From Eilatimonas milleporae (GTDB lineage Bacteria; Pseudomonadota; Alphaproteobacteria; Sphingomonadales; Kordiimonadaceae): a DNA stretch of 64,000 nucleotides. The position numbers and the translations under genes were made by a program. Location: assembly GCF_003688555.1 (NCBI RefSeq), contig NZ_REFR01000012.1:248001-312000 (forward strand), given 5' to 3'. Each line of letters begins with the position of its first letter. The stretch's first letter is position 1. Shown one piece after another: positions 19,115-26,104 of the stretch. The notes under the pieces were generated by a model. The model saw only the letters and a program-made list of their open reading frames with translations, ran no database searches and was not told where the DNA came from.

Positions 19115-19685
19115 TATGCAGGCACAGCTTGGCCTGGGGGCTTTGAGCATGACGGACGGCTGTGTCAGCAAAAAGCCGGGATGCCTGCTGAGGCAGCGTC
19201 CTGATCTTGGCCTTCTGGCTGTGCAGGGTGATGCCGGCGATGCCGGTTTTCAGGCATCGTTTGAACGTCTCTTTGCAGTTATGCCGCCGGACGCCGGTCA
19301 AGTCGCCGACAGCGGCCCGCTTTCAATTGCCCGGGTCGCCAGGTGCGAGTACCTCATTTGTGGCCGACACGCGCACATCGCGGACTTGAAAGCGCGCGAG
19401 CATACGTCACGGGGTGATGTGTCATGCTGGATCCTGGACATCACCCACGGACAGGCAATATTCGATCTCGAAGGCCACAGGGCGCATGATATTCTTGCCG
19501 CATCCTGTGGGCTGGATATGAGGCTCGGAGCCTTTCCCGTGGCATCGGCGACCCGAACCCGCTTCGCGCACATCCCCGCTTATATTGAGCGTCGCGGACT
19601 TGAAGGTTTTCGTCTCGTTGTCGAGCGTCCTCTGGCTGTTTACATCAGGGATTGGATTGAAACCGGTATGGACGCATTGCGCTGA
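19104..19685 (+). CDS. soxG: Sarcosine oxidase, gamma subunit
   Basis: 193 residues from TTG 19104, chosen because AAAGGAG lies six to eight bases upstream and the start overlaps the soxA stop by 11 bases; ATG 19116 is the alternative. The sequence is a divergent SoxG (ISDITHGQ-like stretch WILDITHGQAIFDLEGHRA, then a VERPLAVYIRDWI end). SoxG closes the heterotetramer and contacts the alpha and beta subunits. Together with soxB, soxD and soxA all four subunits are present and intact. Confidence 0.85.
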   Translation: MQPDMQAQLGLGALSMTDGCVSKKPGCLLRQRPDLGLLAVQGDAGDAGFQASFERLFAVMPPDAGQVADSGPLSIARVARCEYLICGRHAHIADLKAREHTSRGDVSCWILDITHGQAIFDLEGHRAHDILAASCGLDMRLGAFPVASATRTRFAHIPAYIERRGLEGFRLVVERPLAVYIRDWIETGMDALR

Positions 19686-19806
19686 CCGGCGATGTTTTCG
19701 CTCCGCCTTTACGGCGTGAGGACGGCGCTGTCATGACTTCATCCACGGGAGCGGAATATGTCTCTTTCGGTCAACGGTTTCGGGACTTCAGCAGGAAGGC
19801 GGTTGC

Positions 19807-20769
19807 ATGTTGTACGTTTCTGAACAGATGGTCAGGGATCTGGTGCGTCAGGCGGACGTGACGGCCGCGGTGTCGGAGGCCTTCGTCGCGCTCGCTGATG
19901 AAAAGGCGGTCTGCTGGCCCATCGTGCGGGAAACGCTTGGCCATGCGGATGCTGTTTTTGGCTTCAAGTCCGGCTTTGATAAGTCTTTGCCGGCCATGGG
20001 TGTGAAGGCAGGTGGTTTGTGGCCGGGCAATGCCGCCAGGGGTGTGCCCAATCATCAATCAACCGTCGTGCTGTTTGATGAGGACTCCGGCGCCCCCAAG
20101 GCGCTGGTGCGCGCGACCTATCTGACCGCGCTGCGCACCGCGGCCGCGAGCGCCTTGTCAATCCGTCACCTGGCCCGCGCGGATGCGCGGGTGTTGGGTC
20201 TCATGGGCGCCGGCGGACAGGGCGCTTTTCAGCTGGAGGCCGCGCTTGCCGAGCGCCGGTTCACGAAAGTGCTGATCCATGACCCAAACGCGGCCAACGT
20301 CGAAGCGCTTGCCGACTATGCCCGCGCAAAGGGCGTAAGCGCCGCCACCGGGGATCCGCGATATGTGGTCGCCGAGGCGGATGTGCTGATCACTGTCACG
20401 CCGTCGCGGCAAGCAATCGTGAAAGAGGCCTGGGTCCGTCCGGGCACGCATATCGCCGCCATGGGTGCCGATACGGTGGGCAAACAGGAATTGGAGGCAG
20501 GCATTCTGGCCAGCGCGACTTTATTCGGCGATGTCGCGGGCCAGGCTGTCCGCCTGGGCGAAAGTCAGCACGCCTTCGGACAAGGACTTATCGGCGAAGA
20601 GACGGTGAGGTGCCTTGGGGATGTGATTTCAAAGCGCCACCCCGGCCGTACGGATGATAAGGAGATCACGGTGTTCGACAGTACAGGCATGGCGTTACAG
20701 GATCTGTCATCCTGCATGGTTGCACTCAAGGCCGCGGTTGACGCGGGTCAGGCGATTGAACTGCCATGA
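19807..20769 (+). CDS. Ornithine cyclodeaminase/mu-crystallin-family imine reductase
   Basis: 320 residues; AGGAAGG precedes the ATG. The family's substrate half (GFKSGFDKSLPAMGVKAGGLWPGN, NHQSTVVLFDEDSGAPKAL) is followed by a Rossmann NAD(P) site GLMGAGGQGAFQLEA and by GTHIAAMGADTVGKQELE. Members act on cyclic or linear imines (ornithine cyclodeaminase, ketimine and pyrroline-2-carboxylate reductases, iminosuccinate reductase BhcD). The motif spacing reminds me of the BhcD-type group, but I cannot test this. It overlaps the next PLP enzyme by 4 bases (ATGA), so the two probably serve one pathway and may process imino or beta-hydroxy amino acids. Confidence 0.85.
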   Translation: MLYVSEQMVRDLVRQADVTAAVSEAFVALADEKAVCWPIVRETLGHADAVFGFKSGFDKSLPAMGVKAGGLWPGNAARGVPNHQSTVVLFDEDSGAPKALVRATYLTALRTAAASALSIRHLARADARVLGLMGAGGQGAFQLEAALAERRFTKVLIHDPNAANVEALADYARAKGVSAATGDPRYVVAEADVLITVTPSRQAIVKEAWVRPGTHIAAMGADTVGKQELEAGILASATLFGDVAGQAVRLGESQHAFGQGLIGEETVRCLGDVISKRHPGRTDDKEITVFDSTGMALQDLSSCMVALKAAVDAGQAIELP

Positions 20770-21908
20770 CCTTGACCTTTCACGCTCTTCCAACGCCATC
20801 CCTGCTTCTGGACCGCGCGCGCATGCGGGCAAATATTCGCCGCATGGCCCGTCACATACAGGCGCTTGGCCCGACACTGCGGCCGCATGTGAAAACCCAT
20901 AAGTCCCGCGATGTTCTGGCGGATGTGAAGGCACTGTCCGGCAATCAGGGCATCACCGTCTCAACGCTCCAGGAGGCGCGGTATTTCTTCGAAGGCGGAG
21001 AAAGAGACATCCTGTATGCCGTGGGGATGACGCCGGGAAAGGTCGGGGATGCCGCCGCGCTGATCCATCAGGGGTGTCGCTTGAAGGTCATCACCGACAA
21101 TCCGGCCATGGCAGGGCTGCTCGACGAGGCGGCGGGCCGGCACAGGGTCTCCCTGCCGGTTCTGATCGAGCTGGATGTGGATGGCCACCGCTCCGGTGCC
21201 GATCCGGAAAGCGATATGCTGGTCCGGCTTGCGCAGCGGATTCACCAGGGGTCCGCGTTGACGCTTGAAGGGGTTATGACCCACGCGGGCGGGTCCTATG
21301 ACCTGCGGTCAACCGATGCGATCCACGCCCATGCGGAACAGGAACGGGCATTGACGGTGAAGGCAGCTGCAAGGCTGAAGGATGCAGGATTGCCATGTCC
21401 GGTGGTTTCCGTCGGATCGACGCCCACGGCTGTCATGGCGCGGGATATGACCGGCGTGACCGAGGTACGCCCCGGCGTCTATACTTTTTTCGACCTGTTT
21501 CAGGTTGGCCTGGGCGTGGCCGCGCTTGAGGATATTGCTGTGAGCGTCCTGACCACCGTGATTGGTCACCAGCCGGACAAGGGCTGGGTGATCGTGGACG
21601 CCGGCTGGATGGCGATGAGCCGGGACCGGGGGACGGCAGGGCAGGCGGTCGATCAAGGCTATGGGCTTGTTTGCCATGAAAACGGGACCCCGCAAGACGA
21701 TGTCATCATGGGAAGCGCCAATCAGGAGCACGGTATTCTCATGGCCCGCGACGGCACACCGCGCCTGGACATTACACGCTTTCCCGTCGGGTCCAGATGG
21801 CGCATCCTGCCCAATCATGCCTGTGCAACGGCGGGTCAATACAGCGGGTATCATGTGCTTGAAAACAAGACCATCACAACCCGATGGCCCCGCACGCGCG
21901 GCTGGTGA
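20766..21908 (+). CDS. PLP enzyme of the D-serine dehydratase / D-threonine aldolase family
   Basis: 380 residues with an alanine-racemase-type TIM barrel: LPTPSLLLDRARMRANIRRM, then RPHVKTHK with the PLP lysine at about residue 43, a glycine-rich VVSVGSTPTA phosphate loop and a C-terminal LPNHACAT motif whose His and Cys bind the metal in DSD1-type enzymes. The family deaminates D-serine/D-threonine or cleaves D-beta-hydroxy amino acids (including beta-hydroxyaspartate aldolase BhcC). It overlaps the upstream reductase by ATGA. The pair resembles part of the beta-hydroxyaspartate route that links glycine and glyoxylate to aspartate, but no dehydratase or aminotransferase is present nearby, so the substrate remains open. 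Confidence 0.88.
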   Translation: MTLTFHALPTPSLLLDRARMRANIRRMARHIQALGPTLRPHVKTHKSRDVLADVKALSGNQGITVSTLQEARYFFEGGERDILYAVGMTPGKVGDAAALIHQGCRLKVITDNPAMAGLLDEAAGRHRVSLPVLIELDVDGHRSGADPESDMLVRLAQRIHQGSALTLEGVMTHAGGSYDLRSTDAIHAHAEQERALTVKAAARLKDAGLPCPVVSVGSTPTAVMARDMTGVTEVRPGVYTFFDLFQVGLGVAALEDIAVSVLTTVIGHQPDKGWVIVDAGWMAMSRDRGTAGQAVDQGYGLVCHENGTPQDDVIMGSANQEHGILMARDGTPRLDITRFPVGSRWRILPNHACATAGQYSGYHVLENKTITTRWPRTRGW

Positions 21909-22022
21909 TCATATGGGCCCTCGATGTCTACGGCGTTTGGAAGAGCACTGTAGGAGTCCAGCAATTGAGGGCGACGACCCCTACATTGCATCTCTTTTCC
22001 CTATATTGTCATGCAGTACGCT

Positions 22023-22234
22023 CTATGCCGACCTTAGTCTGGAACCGACTGCTGCTGCATATTTCTGAAGTGCTTTCATGGAGATGGGTTTACGCGCCCA
22101 CTTTCCAGTTTCACTATGTAGAGCTGAGAGGTTTGTATTTTTTCAGCAACTTTTTCCTGTGTCATGTCGGCTTGGGCTCCAGCATGGATGAGCGTTTCAG
22201 CGACGGAGTCTTGTGCTTGCTGTCAGATTTAGTT
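22023..22234 (-). pseudogene. Frameshifted XRE/HigA-type regulator remnant
   Basis: On the minus strand, conceptual translation gives AETLIHAGAQADMTQEK, VAEKIQTSQ and ESGRVNPSP in one frame, then a stop. About one base out of frame it resumes with MKALQKYAAAVGSRLRSA and a stop at 22023-22025. This is the helix-turn-helix core of HigA-like antitoxins (usual pattern ...LTQEELAERMGTSQ...LESGRVNPSLKTL). The frameshift lies at about 22082-22086. The N-terminal part is missing and abuts an integrase remnant; no toxin gene is visible beside it. Confidence 0.7.
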
Positions 22235-22354
22235 CTATCGCCACAGGAAGGCGCCATTGCATCTGACGACTGGATACAATCCGTTTCCATCAAAAACTTT
22301 ATAATCTTTTTCCTTGGGGGTGAGGGCACGGATGGCGCGGTCTGTCAGGGGCAT
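22235..22354 (-). pseudogene. N-terminal fragment of a P4-type tyrosine integrase
   Basis: A 39-codon minus-strand frame from ATG 22354 reads MPLTDRAIRALTPKEKDYKV, then FDGNGLYPVV and ending in FLWR before TAG. This matches the arm-binding N-terminal domain (DUF4102) of P4-family prophage and island integrases, which normally continue for about 400 residues. The catalytic domain is gone and the frame runs directly into the XRE remnant, so this is the scar of a former integrated element. Confidence 0.72.
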
Positions 22355-22404
22355 GGTGGTCGTCTCAGCCGTTCATGGTCATTCGCATGGTATCGGTTTT
22401 TACT

Positions 22405-22443
22405 GCATGGTAACGGCATTCTCGGGGAGCGCCGTTACCATGC
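22405..22443. repeat. 13-bp inverted repeat upstream of the integrase remnant
   Basis: GCATGGTAACGGC (22405-22417) is exactly complementary to GCCGTTACCATGC (22431-22443), 13 bases apart. Related TACCATG words recur close by (22452-22456, about 22655). In the direction of the dead integrase gene this is its upstream region, so they may be former recombinase arm sites or an operator. Confidence 0.75.
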
Positions 22444-23526
22444 GGTATTACCATGAAATGGCCTGGATTGGGAGGGGTGCACACGGACAGCTATGGACGG
22501 TCGGTTTTGAATTTCCGATATTTTTCAATCGGTTATGGATGATTATGGACCATCCTGGACAGGTCGTTGGAGGGCGGACCGGAATGGAAAATTCCACGTA
22601 ACTATATGATATCAATAGACGTTTTTTTCTGAAAAAAATTTGTTGTCATGATCGTTACCATGGATGCGATGGAATCATGAGAATGATCGGATAATCTTTT
22701 TTAAAACAACATATTAACTATTTCCTGAATGGGTGTTGATTTTGAAAGCGGTAAATTTTTTTGTTCATATCCTAAAGTCATGTCCTCCATTTTTTGCGAG
22801 CGTATGCGCAGTCGTAATGATGCACCGGTTATCGTGCGGGGAACGGTCCGCGCACTGCTTGAATGGCATCGAGTATGCGTTGATGGGTTACTTTATTGGG
22901 CTTGTGCTGCCCTTCGGTCATGTGCACGCGCGACGGCGAAATCGGTCACCGGATGATTCCCTGAAATACAAACGACCCAGCCCCGGCAGGCGGCCACAGG
23001 CGTGGTGAGCGCTATACACTGCACACTGCCAGGATACTGCACAGAGCAAGAGCACTTCACAGCGCCGCTCACCTGGTGAAAATTCTTTGTAGGCTGGTTG
23101 CGGTTTTGCTATTGCGCGGATATCCCAAAGAGCACGGTGACGCAGCGGATTCCAGGGTCCAGGTACGACTTTCCGACTCCGGCCCACCGTCTCCGACAGC
23201 CTATCCAAGATGATCCGCAATCGCCCACAACTGGTTGAAAAAATTGAGAATTCGAAGCGAACTGTCTACAGCTTTCCGTGCCCTTCCCAACCCAAGCCTT
23301 TATCACAGTATATCATATAGTGATGGACACTCCCCTAGAACGCCGTTACGCCAATCATCTGTTAATAACCATTACGGCATGAGACTATCTGTCTCATAAA
23401 CTTATATTTACCTCGCAATGTGATGCACGCTAGGGGCCAAGCAACTCCGTGCTGAGCCGGTCGATGCGAAATCACTCCACACCCGGAAGCACCGGCCCAA
23501 ACAATCTTGCCCTTTCCAACAGCCTG
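22444..23526. other. AT-rich decayed intergenic stretch
   Basis: About 1.1 kb without a gene I can support. Short plus-strand frames at 22729-22956 and 22733-23008 and minus frames at 22918-23306 lack domains and ribosome sites. Composition is more AT-rich than the sox side. It separates the catabolic island from the large minus-strand operon and, with the integrase scar, probably marks an old insertion boundary. A transcription terminator for the operon ending at 23527 is expected here but I see no clear hairpin plus T-run. Confidence 0.5.
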
Positions 23527-25047
23527 TTATTGAGCAGACCAGCGATGATCCAATGTATTGATTAGACAGTTGGAAAACTGCGCCAGCTCAGTGCCGTCTC
23601 CCAGTAACCTGTTTCTCATAGGCCGACTGATCTCGATATGGAGAAACTCGGACCGTCCTTCTTCCTGTCGCAGATACTGCCCTACGGGATTACTGGTCGC
23701 GCCAAGCGTGTTAAACACATCTCGCCCAAATAACAAATTGTTAGAGCCAAACTTCAACCGAATGCACTGCGTAAATCGCTGTGCGTATGTTCCCTGATAA
23801 TCTGCAGAGCCGGTGCTCACAATAAAGTCTGCAGTGGACCGGGCTCGCTTCTGTTCCTCTATTATTTTGCATGCTTTGGAGTCCTTGGGCTGGGTTCGCT
23901 TCTGCCCCTCTATTGCTTTGCACTCTTTGAAGCCCTTGATGTTTTTAGGAACCTCAACACCAAATCCATGCAACTGGACGATGGCCGTTACCTGGTGGTC
24001 TATTCCGGATCCAAGGTATTCTTCAGAAAATGCTTTGCTGATAGCCAAAAAATGGCTGTCATTTCGCCTTGCAAAATCTGCGCTATGTTTTCCCGAACCG
24101 CGGCAAGAGGTCTTCTGCTTAGTACAGTTGAAACGTCTTGTAGTGTTTGCGCCAATGGCCGCGTAAGGATGAATTTTAATCAGTCTTTCTAGAATGCGTA
24201 ATGTACCTAAGTCGTGGTACCGATGGGGTGCCTGCAGAAAAATTGGGATGATGCCTGGTCGCGGTTCCCGAAGCATGTAAACTCCTCGGCCTTCTTTCCT
24301 GTGAGGATGCTCGATCAGGCCCCAAAGGCCCTCTGTCGGCCGGTCGAGACGGACCCAGCGCCACTGCGCACCCGATGAGAGGCGCGACATGCGCTTTCTC
24401 ATGGGGACATTGAGGAACCTTTCGTCATGTGTTGCCAAGTCAATCGCCATGGCACCATCGACTGTCGCTGCTTCGCTGGTGGGTACATCCATGCTCATGG
24501 GGACCAAAGGTTTGGTATTATTTGCGATCATGCCAACGGTAAGGGCTTGGGACACCGCCGTTGCTTGGTCATCATTGGGTACCCCCGTCTCAATCGGGAT
24601 TGAATGATCCTCGGGGATCGATCTAGCGCTCATCCTCTGGAACCAATATGCGAAAAAGCTGCGGAAGTCCGAGACCTCACGGCTGTCGGGGGCGGGAAAT
24701 ACCAGATCAGGCGTCGCCGAGTGATCCAGGAATTCCCGCAGGGCCTTTTCAACAGACCTGCCTGTTCGGGCATACCAGTCCTCAAACTGCAACTCTTGAG
24801 GGTCGGGGAACGGCGTAGAATCCCCATAGGATGGATACGAATTACTATTTTCATCCACAAAAGATTGTGTTTTTGCTCCCGTTTCATGCTCTAATTGTGT
24901 CCTGTGATCATCCGGCCTTGCGGTCGTGATATCAGCCAACGTTGTCTGGCCAACTGCTGAAGGGGACAGTGTGGACAGCCCAATTGCAATCATCGTCAAG
25001 GCAAAGAGTGCCAGGCAACTGACCGGTGGTAACCTATTGCGGATCAT
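23527..25047 (-). CDS. Exported putative metal-dependent hydrolase, last gene of the large-protein operon
   Basis: 506 residues with an N-terminal signal peptide (CLALFALTMIAIGLSTLSPSAVG). I do not recognise the first 240 residues. From about residue 250 there is a hydrolase-like pattern: IFLQAPHRYHDLGT (His and Asp), ANTTRRF, VQLHGFG (His-Gly), and a late EFLHIEISRPMRNRLLGD. This order (PHxxxDxxT ... LHG ... ELSxxLR) resembles secreted zinc amidohydrolases related to N-formylglutamate amidohydrolase; the assignment is tentative. A lysine/glutamate-rich insert with two similar GFKECKAIEGQKR / SKACKIIEEQKR units sits in the middle. It is 141 bases downstream of the 282-residue gene and on the same strand as the other operon members. 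Confidence 0.75.
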   Translation of the reverse strand: MIRNRLPPVSCLALFALTMIAIGLSTLSPSAVGQTTLADITTARPDDHRTQLEHETGAKTQSFVDENSNSYPSYGDSTPFPDPQELQFEDWYARTGRSVEKALREFLDHSATPDLVFPAPDSREVSDFRSFFAYWFQRMSARSIPEDHSIPIETGVPNDDQATAVSQALTVGMIANNTKPLVPMSMDVPTSEAATVDGAMAIDLATHDERFLNVPMRKRMSRLSSGAQWRWVRLDRPTEGLWGLIEHPHRKEGRGVYMLREPRPGIIPIFLQAPHRYHDLGTLRILERLIKIHPYAAIGANTTRRFNCTKQKTSCRGSGKHSADFARRNDSHFLAISKAFSEEYLGSGIDHQVTAIVQLHGFGVEVPKNIKGFKECKAIEGQKRTQPKDSKACKIIEEQKRARSTADFIVSTGSADYQGTYAQRFTQCIRLKFGSNNLLFGRDVFNTLGATSNPVGQYLRQEEGRSEFLHIEISRPMRNRLLGDGTELAQFSNCLINTLDHRWSAQ

Positions 25048-25188
25048 CTTCAGCCGGTTCCTTTTGTTTAATTTCCGTGTAAGCAGGTAACGCTACTTGA
25101 ATAGTGGCTTAGGGCTGTATCAACCGGTCATAAAAAATGACTGGCAAAGGCTGGTTTCGCAGCACGGATATCAACGCATGTGCGGAAG

Positions 25189-26037
25189 TTAGTCTTCTCC
25201 AAGCTTTCTTCTCACAGATTCCAATCTGGGTTTCTTAGCGTTTTTACTCACAAGCAGGTAGCTGGACCTGCCACTCAAGCCGAGCGGAAACCACCGGATC
25301 CGTATCATTTTAGATATTGTCTCTTTGTTAAGAAAATTTCTAACGATCGGTATATCCAAGTCGATGTTAACCATAAAACGGTGTTCGCTCCTGACAGGGG
25401 CGATAAGTGTGTTACCTGACCCCATGAGAAATGCTGTATCTAGTATTTGATTGGCATTTAGAAAAGATGTATGAAAAACATTAAAATTCTCCGGGATGGT
25501 GCTCTGTTTTTCTTGCCGTTCCCAAGTGGAAACCCAGAGAAAAGGCATATATCCCCTTCGGAAATGCATATCATTGATATAAAAAATTTCAGATTCATGA
25601 ATTTTTATTTGGTGCATATATATCGGCTTACATTCAACAAAAAGAAATCCGTCCGTGTTAGCTCGCCGAATTCTTGTTTCATTATAATCTAATACAAATG
25701 GTATATTGACAGGCTCATTGAGCATATACATCGGAACACCGGATACAAAGGAACCAGTGGTGTCAGCCAATAAGCCATTATTCGTATCCTGTGCTTCGCC
25801 TTTTAAAACTATACTTTCCGCTTTCAGCTTTTTCGCAATTTCTGCGCTGGTGGCATGCAAGGACCCTCTCTCTTTGGCCACATCACGGCCGGCATCGCCT
25901 AGTGCAAGATTTTCGCCCAGCCGTACCTCACCGGAGTCCGTCATCTCCAACCCCCGATCGGCTTGGCCCTCGGGATGGACTCGATAGACATTTCCCGTCA
26001 GGTCCATGGATACGGCAGAGGATTTGAATCTGGTCAT
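25189..26037 (-). CDS. Unknown protein of the large-protein operon
   Basis: 282 residues from ATG 26037 (AGAAAGGACC upstream, a good site); an ATG at 26091 lacks one. There is no signal peptide or membrane segment. I recognise no domain. Visible features are an N-terminal stretch rich in charged and small residues (GLEMTDSGEVRLGENLALGD), a region with AEIAKKLKAESIVLKGEAQD, and a C-terminal mixed half (FLFVECKPIYMHQIKIHESE, SEHRFMVNIDLDIPIVRNFL) suggestive of beta structure. The gene lies 67 bases downstream of the 970-residue gene. Confidence 0.7.
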   Translation of the reverse strand: MTRFKSSAVSMDLTGNVYRVHPEGQADRGLEMTDSGEVRLGENLALGDAGRDVAKERGSLHATSAEIAKKLKAESIVLKGEAQDTNNGLLADTTGSFVSGVPMYMLNEPVNIPFVLDYNETRIRRANTDGFLFVECKPIYMHQIKIHESEIFYINDMHFRRGYMPFLWVSTWERQEKQSTIPENFNVFHTSFLNANQILDTAFLMGSGNTLIAPVRSEHRFMVNIDLDIPIVRNFLNKETISKMIRIRWFPLGLSGRSSYLLVSKNAKKPRLESVRRKLGED

Positions 26038-26104
26038 GATTGGGTCCTTTCTGTTGACAAGTGTGGCACCAAAGCACTCAGAAACATGCAAAGATTGAAA
26101 AAGA

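Noticed and set aside
21884-22456. 190-codon plus-strand frame
   Set aside because: Antisense to the integrase and XRE remnants, whose motifs are recognisable on the minus strand.
22733-23008. 91-codon plus-strand frame with hydrophobic stretch
   Set aside because: No ribosome site and no homology visible; sits in decayed DNA.
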